Positions 1 through 13,370 of a stretch of 64,000 nucleotides of DNA are shown piece by piece (the stretch's first letter is position 1; each line of letters starts with the position of its first letter). The DNA is from Cacajao melanocephalus (Eukaryota; Chordata; Mammalia; Primates; Pitheciidae), in contig CAUYLG010062894.1 in the NCBI GenBank assembly GCA_963573385.1, positions 1-64,000 on the forward strand, written 5' to 3'. Both the position numbers and the translations under genes were made by a program. The notes below the pieces were generated by a model. That model saw only the letters and a list, made by a program, of their open reading frames with translations, was not told where the DNA came from and did no database searches.

Positions 1-1086
<1,086 letters not shown>

Positions 1087-1536
1087 TAATCATGAAGTGG
1101 GTTCTCATTTTACATATCATGAGCATCATTTAATCTTCACAGTGTGTGAGGTTTCTAGTGATGGTATGTCACCTGCTTACAATACAGCAAAGCCGATTAC
1201 AATGCTTATTCTCTTAGAATTGTCTCTCGTCCAGTAGATGGAAAGATTTTAGCAATGTATGTCATACCATAATCAGTGCTATGAATGAAAGAAATCCTCT
1301 GTATGCATTCTTTTAATATTCTGGGTGCTTCTCAGTGTGGACATTGAATGCTTTAAATGATATGGTAAGGATGCATGGTGGTGAGGGAATGGGAAGCAAA
1401 GGGAAGAAGCCTGGAGACTTAAAGATCTTCTTTACTTAAAAAATGTAAGACTAAAAAATCTGTTACTAAATCTAAGGTCTTAAGAAACTCTACCATTAAA
1501 CATGAAAATTGTACAAGTGGCATTAGCCTAAAACAA

Positions 1537-1715
1537 ATGTTTTCAACCAGGGGCAATTTTGTCCCAAGACCACATTTGGCACTGTCTGGAGATATTTTTG
1601 GTTGTCAGGCTGGCATCTGGACAGTAAAGACAAAGTTGCTACTAACCATCCTAAAATGAACAGGACAGCTTCCCACAGCAAGAATTATCTAGCCTAACAT
1701 CAACAGCCCTATCCT
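1537..1715 (+). repeat. Old hAT-type DNA transposon relic
   Basis: Starts with TCAACCAGGGGCAATTTTGTCC and has the phrases CACTGTCTGGAGATATTTTTGGTTGTC and AACAGGACAGC. The same element occurs again at 54175-54395. I know this as a short Charlie-type (MER series) relic; the exact subfamily is uncertain. Confidence 0.6.
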
Positions 1716-1739
1716 AGAACACATCAATATTTTCTAAGG

Positions 1740-2290
1740 CACACAGGGAGGCCATTATCCTTATTCATAGACATAACTCATCTACCGAGGGTCTGCTATG
1801 TTTCAAGCACATAAGTGCTAAGTTCTCTGGTACAGTGGGGAGCAAGAGCTAACCAACTCCTACTTTCAAGGCATGACAAACAATAATATAGGGTAATGAA
1901 CAATTGAATATTCTGACAGGTTAAACACAGGACACTGTGGAAACAGAGAGGAGGGACACTCAACTGAGACTTGGGGAGTCAATTGACTTTCCAAAGCAAG
2001 TGATGCTTAAGCTGAGGCTTGAAAGAGAAGCCAGCCAAATAAAAGGGAGTTGGGGAGAAGAGTGTTCTAGACAGAGAGAATAGCACAGGCAAAGGCCCAG
2101 AGAAAAGGGAGAATGTGTCCAGTAGAGAGCCTGGGACAAGAGTAGAAAGATGGAACTGCAGCAAGCAACAGGTACTAGGCCTTGAAAAACCCTGTAGTCC
2201 ATGGTAAGGCATTTCTACTTTCTCCTAAAGTCAGTGACAGGTTAGTAACAAGTTTTAAGCAGGGGAAGGACATGAACAGATTTCAGCTTG
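1740..2290 (+). repeat. Ancient diverged interspersed repeat, family uncertain
   Basis: Phrases such as AGAATAGCACAGGCAAAGGCCC, GGCCTTGAAAAACCCTGTAGTCC and AAGCAGGGGAAGGACATG recur in an old mammalian repeat with a purine-rich central part. A similar composition is seen at 29950-30290. I cannot name the family with confidence. Confidence 0.45.
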
Positions 2291-2806
2291 ACTTATAAGG
2301 AATGACCCAGTATGTAAGCAGCCAGTTGGAGATAGAAGACATTTCATAGAGACCTGAATAAGTCTCAAAACAGCAGTCTCATCACCTGACATTCCACTTC
2401 GCTAGTTTCACTTCTTAGAGTCCTAAAGCTTTTTCTTCTTCAGTAGGAATATGCATATCTTTTATATGCAGACACCTGTAAGAGCCAGTGTCCTAATCTA
2501 ATACCTTGTTAATTAATACTTCAGCAGGAGTTAGTCCTTATGAAAGTGCCTCAACAGACTAATCCCTACTAAAGTGTTAACTAATCTTGAATCAACTTTA
2601 CCCATTGTACAATTTTGCCAATGGCCAGCCGTGCCCACGGAATTATTAATATGTTTTTCTTGTGTTTGAATAATAGACTTTTCTCGTATTTTATTTTGTG
2701 ATTTGCTACTAGGCGAAAACCTGGAACATTACAAAGGTATCTAAGGTGCCTGCTTTGAAATAAAGACCAAGCTTCCTGTCATAACATGTCACTTCTCTTT
2801 TCCTAG

Positions 2807-3499
2807 GAATTAAAACAAGACATCTCCAGCTTTCGATACGAAGTTCTTGACCTCTTGGGAAACAGAAAACACCCAAGGAGAAGCTTTTCCACTAGCAGCA
2901 CTGAACTCTTTCAGAGAGACGATACTAATGATGGCAGTGGTGGGGCTCGGGCCAAATCCAAGAGTGTCTCTTTTAATTTAGGCTGCAAGAAAAAGGCTTG
3001 CCATGGGCCACCTCTCATCAGAACCATGCCAAGATCCAGTGGTCCCCAGGGAAAGTCAAAAGCTGAGTCATCAAGCAAACGCTCCTTCATGGGTCCTTCT
3101 CTCAAGAAACTGGGTCTCCTATTCTCCAAGTTTAATGGTCATATGTCTGAACCCAGTTCAGAGCCAATGTACACAATTTCTGGTGGAATTGTTCAGCAGC
3201 ACTGTATGTGGGAGGACATCAGATATTCTCAGATGGAGAAAGGGAAAGCAGAGGCCTGTGCTCAAAGTGAAATTAACCTCAGTGAGGTAGAATTAGGTGA
3301 AGTCCAGGGCGCTGCTCAGAGCAGTGAATGCCCTCTAGCCTGTTCCAGCTCTCTTCACTGTGCATCCAGCATCTGCTCCTCAAATTCTAAACTTTTAGAC
3401 TCCTCAGAGGATGTATTTGAAACTTGGGGAGAGGCTTGTGACTTGCTCATGCACAAATGGGGTGATGGACAGGAAGAACAAGTTACAACTCGGCTCTAA
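2807..3499 (+). CDS. TRPC5: TRPC5 last coding exon, C-terminal cytosolic tail with PDZ ligand
   Basis: A 693-nt exon after TTTTCCTAG, 230 codons in phase 0 and stop TAA at 3497-3499. It starts [18 protein letters not shown], the conserved TRPC4/5 helix, and continues into a serine-rich disordered tail specific to TRPC5. It ends EEQVTTRL; the last residues are the class I PDZ ligand through which TRPC4/5 bind NHERF scaffolds, and its threonines are reported phosphorylation sites. Together with exon 991-1080 it gives the last 260 residues of a protein of about 973. There are no frameshifts. Against the human protein as I remember it there are a few changes (an extra Arg in [21 protein letters not shown]), so the species is probably not human. 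The annotation as TRPC5 is secure; the species is inference. Confidence 0.96.
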   Translation, partial: ELKQDISSFRYEVLDLLGNRKHPRRSFSTSSTELFQRDDTNDGSGGARAKSKSVSFNLGCKKKACHGPPLIRTMPRSSGPQGKSKAESSSKRSFMGPSLKKLGLLFSKFNGHMSEPSSEPMYTISGGIVQQHCMWEDIRYSQMEKGKAEACAQSEINLSEVELGEVQGAAQSSECPLACSSSLHCASSICSSNSKLLDSSEDVFETWGEACDLLMHKWGDGQEEQVTTRL

Positions 3500-5205
3500 G
3501 TCAAGTCCTTATCATCTGTTCTGGAACTCAACAGAAATCTGTCATTTCCTTGCTCTCAGAGGTGACACAAAATATGATTCCTTTACTGCCCCTGCCCCCC
3601 AAAAAAGAGAGTGAAACTCCTATTTGCACCATCTTTTATAGCCACATTCTCCATTTTTGTTCTTGTTTTATTACTTTCATTATTTTTTGCCTTTTTATAC
3701 CTATAAACACTAAGTCCATTTTACAACCAGCTGAAAGGGTGTTGCACCTAATCAGCAGAGGTGCAGTTGGGTGCTTCACCCTTTTGCTTTGCTTTTATTA
3801 CCCATGCTTCCTTGAAGCCCCAGGTGCCACCTTGCTGTTGCTGCCACACAGATTCCTGACCATCCTCAGGATTTCATGCCATCTTCCCACAGAGCTGAGG
3901 GATGTGGTCAGCAGTCCCCACCAGCTATCAGATAAGGCAAACTACCCTGCCTATCTTTGATGCCACTCAGTGCTACACGCTGCCCATGCTGGTTCAATGA
4001 ACAGCATCAAAGGGAGGCTGAAGAGATTCCAAAGAATTGTCAGCTTGTGGTTTCTAGGTATAAGTGACTTGTTTCGTTCTTAAACACTGCAACTTCTTAT
4101 TGTGGGGGCTGTTGAGTTTTCTTGTTTCTTAAAGATGTGTTAGTTTCCTAATGTGTGCCACTGAAATATTTACCCCATAGTATATGTTATATCTAATAAG
4201 TTAGGTGAATTATTTTCCTGTGTTTGTTTCAGTTAACTTACATTTTAAAATTTGATAGTATCAAAATTAGTATTTAGAATTTGTGCTGTTTTTTAAAAAC
4301 TTCTACTATACTCTAACCAATAGTCACTACATCTCATACATTGGCAAGAAAAATAGTTGTCATATTTGTCAGGTCCTATTCTGTTGATAGTTTTAATTAT
4401 CATTGCTATCAAAGCATTTCTAAGATAAAAGCCTGAATTTGAAATATTTTTATCAGAAAAATGTCATATTGCTGAAGTGTCAAAATATGAGAAAAGAGCA
4501 TCTTAATTTTAATTGCTTTATAAAATGGCAATTTTAGGTCAAGATAACCATATTCACATTGCAGTTTTAATACTCATTGGGGCAGTGGAATTGCATGTGT
4601 AAATTATGTTAAATATAAAACATAACAACCCTAGTGGATTCATGGAATTATAAACGTGATCCAAATTCTACTGTCTTCAAAGAAAGCTGTACTTATACAT
4701 CCAAACATATTCTTTTCCACAGCTTAAGAGTACCTCATCAGAATACAATGGTTCAAGTTAAAAAATAAAGTCCATAATGCATATGATCATCATTTTAGAC
4801 CTGATAACCACGGAGAACCTGCTGAGCAAGGACAGTTTGTACGAACATTAGCACAAAGGTTTCTTCAATTTAGATTTTAACATATGACCTGAAAAAACTC
4901 TAAGTCTGAATCCTAGAGATTAAATTAATAGTGTATAGCCCAGAAAAGTAAAATAGTTAAGTGTCACCCTGCTCTTTTAAATGTCAACACCAATAGGAAT
5001 CCATTTAGATTAATGTATGTAATTTCTGATAAAAGAGAAATGAGGAATTTTCAAACACTGCAAATATGCCTCCAAAGTTGCTTTTGATCGTGTGATTTCT
5101 GTTATTTGGATTTCCATCTCTTTCAATAGCCTAGAGAAGAGCCAAATGGAGGGCGAAGGGCCAGAGATAGGAGGAGTTTTTGAAGAATAAAGCCTCAGAC
5201 CCATG
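3500..5205 (+). other. TRPC5: TRPC5 3' UTR, probable proximal part
   Basis: Directly downstream of the TRPC5 stop, with no interspersed repeat recognised. AATAAA hexamers occur at 4764-4769 and 5186-5191; neither has a strong GT-rich element after it. The transcript could also run much further, because a better-looking signal lies at 11733-11738. The 136-codon open frame at 3550-3960 shows no known domain and I take it as chance. The end coordinate is a guess from the 5186 hexamer. Confidence 0.5.
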
Positions 5206-6079
5206 GAAAAGTGATCAAGTGAAAAAGCTGCATCAAGACTCATTTGGCAAGAGGTTGTCCCAAAATAATTCCTTGATCATATCTGAAGTGGTTTTTCACT
5301 CAAATCAACTTCTCCCCTGCTTCACTGAGACTGTCATAAATGGCCTTGACATTTTATAACAGGTCACTTTCCAGAAAGGTTTCTGAAGTTACAGATTCAG
5401 CTTTCCAAATTGTCAAATTCACTTTGAATAATAATTGAACCTGGGCTACATTCCTAACTCATATTAAGAGCACCAAAAGAAATAGCATATAACCCTATTT
5501 CATAAAAAGAAAAACATGTTCTTCTCAGAAATGTATATCACTTCTGAAAAGTTATGTATAACTGTTCTAGGTGTGACCTTATCAACTCATCAGAAAATAG
5601 GCTAGCCAGACATGGAACTGTATTCCAAAAGTCTTCTGTCAGTTATATTCTAAAGACATCATATGTGTAAATCAATCTCTACTACTGAAAGAACCAGTGT
5701 CATATGTCACAGGAGTACATTCCTTTTCAGATCTTCTCAGGATTATCATTGTTGTGACTTGGGCTTAAGACTTTACTAGCTATAGTGAAGCCTCCTTTAG
5801 GATAGGGGTTAAAGCTAAACAGCTATTGCCCTAACTTCCATGTTGGTGACACCAACATTTTTATTAACTCTAATTCAGTACAAAGTAGGAAAGGAAAGAG
5901 ATTTTGTTCACCTCCTTACTCTCTTGATCAGATATCACAAAAGGTATTTCAAGTGAAAATGCTTAGGTATATCCTCTGACCCTAGAGGAATTATAAGCCA
6001 ACTTGACAGTAAACTTAAAAACATAAAAAGTTAAGAACTAAAAGAGAATTTTATAAAAGATTTACTCTATTCCAACCTC

Positions 6080-6166
6080 ATGTTTTACAAATAGAAAATA
6101 AAGAAGCCCAGAGAATGACAATGACTTGCTCAAGGTCACAGAGCCGGTCGGTAAACTGAAATCTTC
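6080..6166 (-). repeat. MIR fragment
   Basis: TTTTACAAATAGAAAATAAAG ... GACTTGCTCAAGGTCACAGAGC is the reverse complement of the MIR core (CTGTGTGACCTTGGGCAAGT and CCTCATCTGTAAAA type blocks). Confidence 0.65.
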
Positions 6167-6213
6167 TAGATTACAGAAGACATGTATTAGTAAGCATGTA
6201 TGTTATATATAGG

Positions 6214-6289
6214 CAAAGTGAAAATGAAGTGGCTATTACAGATACCCTTTTGTTGTGGTATATGTAATGGCCACTTCATTTTCCCATTG
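6214..6289. other. 76-nt near-perfect hairpin (32-bp arms, 12-nt loop)
   Basis: Arm 6214-6245 and arm 6258-6289 are inverted copies matching at 28 of 32 positions by hand alignment. Two of the mismatches would be G-U pairs in an RNA, and the loop is CCTTTTGTTGTG. The size and compactness fit either a miRNA precursor or a tiny palindromic MITE. It does not match the MADE1/mariner palindrome that I know. It is immediately followed by a tandem repeat of TGTGAACTCCAAAA (about 6288-6319). It lies 2.7 kb after the TRPC5 stop. The function is unknown; only the fold potential is seen. Confidence 0.55.
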
Positions 6290-7106
6290 TGAACTCCAAA
6301 ACACTGTGAACTCCAAAAACTTCAGACTGACATATTTAAATGTAAAGTAAAAAAATGTACTGCAAAGTCAAACACAAATAATACAAAAATCATTTACTAC
6401 TTATCTAAAATATCCATATCATGGTCCACCTACATTACAGTTGGCTTATCCCTTCCAGACACCTTGGATTCATTTATTTGATCTCATAAAGTCTCCCTAA
6501 TAAGGGTAAAAATAAAATAGGTTAATTATATTAGAAAGTGACCACTGTTTAAGTATCTCCTCCACCTCTAGCTTTAAGTCCAGTGAAATACAAAAGTAGA
6601 GGAAAGTTTCTAAATTTAAAATCATTTTTGGAAGATGCCAAACTTTACAGGGATATAAATGCTCCGAGTCATGCTTCTGTCTACTTAAATGGAGATATTT
6701 TAAAATTCCATTCTTTCTGCCTCCCAGAATCATTTTTTACTCCACTGTGACCTAACTTAACGCTATTTCAGCTAAGTCATAAATATCTGCCTGCAATTTG
6801 ATTAAATAATTGCCTCCACTTTTCAAATGACTTAATACCTGTTCCATAAAAGAACTTTATAGTTCTTATGGCAGTACAAACCTCCTCTGAAAACTTCAGT
6901 AGGAACTTCAGAGATAAATATGAGGCCATACCTTAGCCTGAAAATACAAATAACCATTGGCATTCATGCTGCATCGCGGGTGAAACTCGAGTGGTGTTTT
7001 GACTAATAGTTTTAGTGGCCCAGACTTTGGTTTGTGAAATCATCAGGTAAAGAGTACTTGAAGATAGGCAGCAAATCCTTTGTTTAAAATAGCTAAGAAA
7101 AACTGA

Positions 7107-7393
7107 GGCTGGGCATGGTGGCTCACTCCTATAATCCCAGCACGTTGGGAGGCCGAAGCGGGCGGTTCACTTGAGTCCAGGAGTTTGAGATCAGCCTGGC
7201 CAACATGGTGAAACCTGTCTCTACTAAAAATACAAAAATTAGCTGGGCATGGTGGTGCACGCCTGTAGTCCCAGCTACTCGGGAGGCTGAAGCATGAGAA
7301 TCACTTGAGGTGGAGGTTGCAGTGAGCTGAGATCATGCCACCACACTCCAGCCAGAGCAAGACTGTCTCAAAAATAAATAAATAAAAATAAAG
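7107..7393 (+). repeat. Alu SINE
   Basis: GGCTGGGCATGGTGGCTCACTCC at the start, both monomers, ending in an (AAATA)n-like tail. The right arm has lost part of GCCTGGGTGACAGAGC (reads CCAGCCAGAGCAAGAC). Confidence 0.95.
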
Positions 7394-10154
7394 GTACCTA
7401 AGAAAAATTTAGCATATTTTATTGGCAATCAAGTTTTCAAAAGATTGCTCATATAGATGTAGTCAATGCAAATTGATCCAAGTGTTCAGATCATTTAAAT
7501 AACCTCTTCATAACTACTTCTCAGCTTTCCCTACCTTCAACCCCTGCAACTTTGCCTCAAAACTGGATATTTTAGATTATTTGGCTTGCTTTATCTAGAT
7601 AATTGCTCCAAATAGCCAACTTGTTTGTGTAGAACTCCAGTGGGAATTGAGTACCCCAAATAAAAGTGAGCTTTACTTTAGCACAGGAAAACATTGCTGC
7701 CGTTATATTTCCAATAAACCTTCCAGTAACTTTTTTCCAACAGATGTCAGTTTTGACTTCCTTTGCCTTCTGGGGTATGTCTGTAAAAGTGAGAACATGT
7801 CTGTGTATATACATACACACACATAACAAAACTTAATAGCATTTGATTGTTCTGCCTTTGGGTCTTTATCCATTTAGGTAATTACTAGATCATTTTGAAG
7901 AGAGGGAAGCAGGAATAACTTTTCAACAGAGACATTTCCTGAGGTGTGAGGAACTGCCAAAATGAACTGCCATGATAGCATCTTCTGTAGCATTTTTATA
8001 TTGAGAGCTATCAAGATCTGAGGTTCCTGGTTTTGTTTTAAAAAAAAAAAAGCATTTAGGTCAGAATAAATTAACTGGAAAATTTTTAAATACACATTTT
8101 TGGCAAAATAAAGTAAGTCTGTATATTTCAGATTTACTGTATACCTGAGATTTGGTACATACTTGGAAGTGTGAATACTTATTAATATTCTGGTATATAG
8201 CCTAGAATTTTCATCTATTGCATGGTGATCCAGAGAAGGTGTTAGTGGGTGCCTTGTGAGAGCTTTACTTTTAGAAAATGGAATGTTTAAGAAACAGAGT
8301 TAACTGCTGGAATGATAGAGGCAGCAAGCCAAGGTGCTCTAGCATCTTTAGGCTCAGTATTTGTGTCATCCCCAACTTGAGTGGATTTGTATCTGGTACT
8401 TGATTATTGGATCTGAGTTGTGTTCATTCTTTTTCTAAAGATATACCATCAACGTTTGTGGTACCTAAGAGACATATACATAATAAGAATTATAATATTT
8501 AAATATAAAACTAAGTGGAATGCCCTTATGCCAAAAAGCTAGTTTTCTTATCTGATGTGAAAAGTTGTGAATGCTCTAGAGGCTTCCTGTTACTATACAA
8601 ATAAAGGCAAACAATTTCTGTAGGAACATAAACAGCCCACAACTTTTGATCATTGTAAACAACTGTCATACACCCATGAAAGTAGCATGTATCTGTCCTA
8701 CTCTCCTCCCCCTCAAAAAAACATTCTTTATAACTCTAAGTGACTTGATAGAATCAAAAAAGACTAACTGAAGTAGGTAAGAATGGCTGGCAACGTGAAG
8801 GTCATTTTCACCATTTTTCAGCGTATTTGCCCTTTGACTTTAGCAGGTTTGGGGGCATCCTAACACCCCAGGAGTTTACACGCATACACACAAAAGGCAC
8901 TGTCCTCAGTAGCACTTGAACGAATAGGTGGAAATGTGCCTTTTATTTAAGCCTAAGGTAGCCAGCCACTTGAAAGTGCAATTAAGCTGAGTTTGGCCAT
9001 TTTATATCTTTTCCCAGAAGTTCAATATATTTCCAAAATACTCATTGCCACCAATTGCCTTCCAACCTAGGAACCCTCTTGACAGTTCTCCAGTCTTACA
9101 CAATTCTTAAAGCTGACCCTTGTAAGGAAGAAAGGAGGCTTTGGATTTTTTTATAGGATTGGGAAACTTAGATGGTGATAGTGTAGTAAAGAGATGGTTG
9201 GAAAAGCTTTTGAAGTAAGCACAAGTGAGGATATGCACTTTAAAACATGGGGCTAAACCACCAAATTGTGAATTTTTTGGATGACCAAATTGAGATGAGT
9301 CACCTGATTTTAAAATGTAATTTAAAATGGTTAATTAAAACATTAACATCACCATTTCTCCTTTAACAAAATTCAAAAACTGCAACAATATATGAAAACA
9401 GAACCACCTCTAAATTATTTTTCAAATTTTAGGTCACATTTGGGTTAAATTTCAGATGTTAACAAGTGCTCAACCTTGGGATCACTGTAAATATAAGTTC
9501 AACACACTACACTCATAGTGCAATATCACAAATGGGCTTTCATAAATATGTACATTTTAGGTAATTATTGGAAAGATCACTTTCTTCAAATTTCATCTAA
9601 GAAAGTGCGTTTATGAAAACAACATGAAAGAGAAATGAAAGCTAAAATTAGGAAGGGTACAACGGCAAAAAGCTAGATTATATACCTGCTATCATCTTTT
9701 AGCCTTATAAATTTGAAATAAACATAAAATAGGATGACTGATATTTTCATAAACATACCAGAACTTACAGACTCAAATGAATATGGTCCTTCAAAGTAGT
9801 CAGCTTAAAAAGCCACACCCATATTCTAATGATGCTGCCATTACTCAACCCACTTTGTACTTCTGCTTTTGAAATGACTTTCAAAGTCCACAATACAATC
9901 TCTGAATATCCTCAATGGTAGAAAATCATGATCCTCTAATATTTAACTTTTAGAAATTTAGAAATGGTGAAAAGTAGTTTTAGATCCACATTTGGTAAAA
10001 CATGGGGTGGTCAAGCTGAGTACCACTTTCTCTAGTTAAAAAAAAAAAAAAATTTCAAGTGCTATTACACCTTGATAGACACAATTATAAAATAATGAGA
10101 CTGTCACTTGTGGGATTTGTAAAGTGACCTGGAATTGCTCTTGGGAATCAAGTT
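7394..10154. other. Repeat-poor AT-rich intergenic or 3' UTR sequence
   Basis: No recognisable gene, RNA or transposable element. It contains an A11 run at about 8040, short CA repeats at 7811-7822 and 8883-8895, and several AATAAA words without good downstream elements. Confidence 0.6.
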
Positions 10155-10345
10155 TTTTTCCTCTAATTAGCTTTATTGAGAAATAATTTATGTACAATTG
10201 CCTGCATCCACTTAAAGTGTACAAATTGGTGAGTTTTCAGAGTTGTATATATCCCTGGAAGCACCAGCCAAAATCAAGATACAGAATATCTCCATCACCC
10301 TCTCAAGAATCTTTGTTCCCCTTTATATCCTGGAATCTAGTTTCA
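10155..10345 (-). repeat. Old L1 (L1M) 3' end
   Basis: TAGCTTTATTGAGAAATAATTTATGTACAAT followed by AAGTGTACAAATTGGTGAGTTTTCAGAG and CATCACCCTCTC. This is the antisense of an old L1 3' UTR that is common in mammalian genomes. Confidence 0.6.
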
Positions 10346-12539
10346 AATAGGCTTGGAGCAGTGGCAGCCTTACATGAATAAGCACATAGCCTCTGGAAAA
10401 GACACTTTAAAGGGCAATATATTTAGATACAGAACCTTCACTGATTTGGGAACAACCATAATGATTAACCCTTGAAACATCTGTCTTTAAATAGTAAAAT
10501 GCATTGGGTTCCAATGGCTTATGCTGTAAATAAACTCAGAATTGACACCTCAAACTTATTTGATCCTTAAGAAATGACACTGTATAGCACAGAGGCTCTG
10601 ATGACTAGGCGATTATCAGGGCGGGAGACAGTAAAGAAAAACCAGCAACTTCCATAGAGAATGGAAGGGAAAATTTTGGACTCATAAGAAACCATGGCGG
10701 CAGAAGCAATGGAAAGAGACTCTAATGGGAAGATGGAAGCCAATTAGCTGAATGTGTTCAGGTCATTTGAAAATCACATATTCAGATTATGTATTCCCTG
10801 TATAAGATCTCGTCACAGTATTTAAAGTATAGCCTCCTCATGTTGTGGTCACACCTTGTAGGACTTCCTTGTAAAACATATTAAGCAATCAGTTGAAAAT
10901 ACCCAAAGCAAAGTAACCTGTAATCCAATAAGGAGTGATAACTGTGCTTAATGTACTTGGGCAAGAAAAGCAGCAAGAATTCTCAAGTGTCTTGACAGGA
11001 TAATTGGGACCAATTGCATTAAAATGAATATTGTGTGAACACATGAGAAGTCCTCTAAACCCAAAGGGTTAATACATTGGTCTATGGTTTAATGTAAAAG
11101 GAAATTCAATTCAATAAATTAACTTTAAAATTAACTTTTCAAATTACTACTTTAACAAAATAAAACTGTATCTCATTTCAACAGTAAAGACACAGACCTT
11201 CCCCAGGACACTTCAGATAAGGATAAACACATCCTTCTCAAGCAAAGACATTTTAGTTTTTGTTTCTTATAACATAGGAATGCACACCAGAGGTACTATT
11301 CAACAGAACAATATTAAAACTCTTCACAGGATTCTATTTATTCCAGATTTCTCAAACATGGGGTTGAAATTAGGGCTGGGAGTTTCTTTCTACTCAAAAC
11401 AATGAATGCATTCTGCTGCTACAAGCTAACATTTGGCAGTAGGAAAGAGAAAACTAGAAAATACAGGCTATGTGTAATTCACCTTCTAAGCCTAGTTGGC
11501 AGCCCCAACCACACATCACCATAGAGAAAGTGAGTCAAATTTAAGTTTGAAATGATACATCTCGAGCATAATCATGAAAAGGGAAAATTCCAAATGTGTC
11601 TGTGTAAATGGCATTGGCTTTGAAGACTATTTTAGAAGTGCAAATCTCTTTGAATAACTATCATTTTTATTTAAACACTTTCTGTAAGAAGTGCATAGTG
11701 TCAATCTTAATGTATTAAAAAGAATCTTGTACAATAAAATAATTTTGTGTATTTTTAGCTTCAGTATCAACAAAATAAAGTATTTACTTTTTTCCCCTAA
11801 AATGTATGGCAGCTCAGATTTGTTATGTTCCTCCCTTTTTCAGTGTAATCATTTGTAGCCACTAATTATTAACATTTACGAACAACAGCTTCCATAATGC
11901 AATATACCCAGCAGAAACACTAAGCAGACCTCTAGAGTCCAACATATTTTGAAAAGTATATGAGAACAAATATCATTCTAATTTTTATATTTTCCATTAA
12001 ACAAAGCTGATTAGTATTTAACAATTTAATAATAATTTACAAGAACTATGAGATGATGAAGTAAAGAGACCAATAGCTTTAAAGTTATACCTTACAATAT
12101 CGAAAAACCATAGAGGCCTCAATCCTGTACTTCGTTGAGTACTTAAAGTATGATACATATTGCACAGAACAGTTGGAATCTGTGAGCCAGTGAGAAAACA
12201 TATAAATGGAGGTTAAACTAGTCATGATAAACCAGTGTAATCTGAGTACATTTGAGCAATAATTCCAGAATCAGGTGACATTTCTCCTTCAGTTTTTTTG
12301 TAGTAACAAGACTTTTCAGCAACTAGCTTTCCACTAATTCAGATTACAGAAGTTTGATGGTCTTATTTTACAATTAACTTTTATACCAGCAGGGCACTGG
12401 TTAGCATATCAGACAGAACAGCTTAACTTTCTGCTAAATAACTCACCTGCAAGTCCTGGCCTAATTATTTTAAACATAAATGAGTGTGTAACATTTACAC
12501 ACTGGTTAGATAATTAAAACAAGTATATCTGACAAAGAT
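10346..12539. other. AT-rich sequence without recognisable elements
   Basis: Nothing identified except the poly(A)-like signal at 11733-11738. Confidence 0.55.
11733..11738 (+). terminator. Candidate distal TRPC5 poly(A) signal
   Basis: AATAAA followed 5-20 nt later by the GT-rich stretch TTTTGTGTATTTTTAG. It is on the TRPC5 strand, in repeat-poor sequence 8.2 kb after the stop. If used, TRPC5 would have a very long 3' UTR including the hairpin at 6214-6289. Only the motif is visible, so usage is unproven. Confidence 0.3.
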
Positions 12540-13370
12540 TTGCAACCAGCATATACAAAGATCTCCTATAATGCAATAACACAAATTATTTGAACACACT
12601 TCACAAAGATATACAATTAACAAGCACATAAAAATGCTTGATATGAAAAACAATCAGGGAACTGCAAATTAGATACCACTTACTACACATCCACCAGGAT
12701 GGCTAAAATAAAAAACACTGACACCACCATAGGCTGATGATAATGAGAAACTAGAACTGTCATACATTGTTGATGGGAGTTTAAAATGGTACAACCACTT
12801 GAGAAAAATATCCTGCACTTTCTTATTAAAAAAACTAAACATGCACCTCACCTATGACACAATTCTATTCCAAGAGAAATGAAAACGTGCTCACAAAAAG
12901 ACTTACAGAAAAATATCCATAGAAGCTTTATTTATAATATGTAAAAAAAAAAAAAAAAACTGGAAGCGGCCCAGGTGTCCATCAAAAGGATAAACTATGG
13001 CATATTCATATAATTAAATAACATTCAGCAATAAATTTTTGACACACACAACATAGATAAATCCCAAATACATTATGCTGAAAGAAGCCTTACACAAAAG
13101 AGCATATACTTTCATTTATGCACAGTTAGAAAAATAGAAAACTAATTTATGATATGTGAGAAATCAGAACCAAGAATGGTTACCTAGGGGAATGGGGATA
13201 GAAGAATTTGGGAAGAAGCATGAAGAGATTTTCTAGGGGTGATGTCATCTTGATCAGGGCTTTATTTCACAAGTATGTGATTTATCAAAACTCACTGCAT
13301 CCAACACTTAAGATTTGTGCATTTCACTGCATGTAAATTTTACCTCAAAAGAAAAAAATCTTTAACACTG
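12540..13370 (+). mobile_element. L1 (L1M) fragment, ORF2 C-terminus to 3' end
   Basis: Reads as a decayed ORF2 tail: CAGGGAACTGCAAATTAGATACCACTT, CACCAGGATGGCTAAAATAAAAA, ATTGTTGATGGGAGT, TCCATCAAAAGGATAAAC. It ends with the typical CATGTAAATTTTACCTCAAAAG. It is 5' truncated and has an A17 run at 12943-12959. Confidence 0.85.

Larger units (their letters stand above)
5206..7106. other. Sequence downstream of TRPC5, mostly unique
   Basis: AT-rich. Apart from the MIR fragment and the hairpin listed separately, no gene or repeat is recognised. It may be part of a long TRPC5 3' UTR. Confidence 0.5.

Noticed and set aside
3003..3290. Overlapping + strand open frame within the TRPC5 last exon
   Set aside because: Shadow frame of the real TRPC5 coding sequence; the TRPC5 frame is recognised by protein family.
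3550..3960. 136-codon open frame just after the TRPC5 stop
   Set aside because: Lies in the 3' UTR, is Cys/Leu/Phe-rich without pattern, and has no homologue that I recognise.
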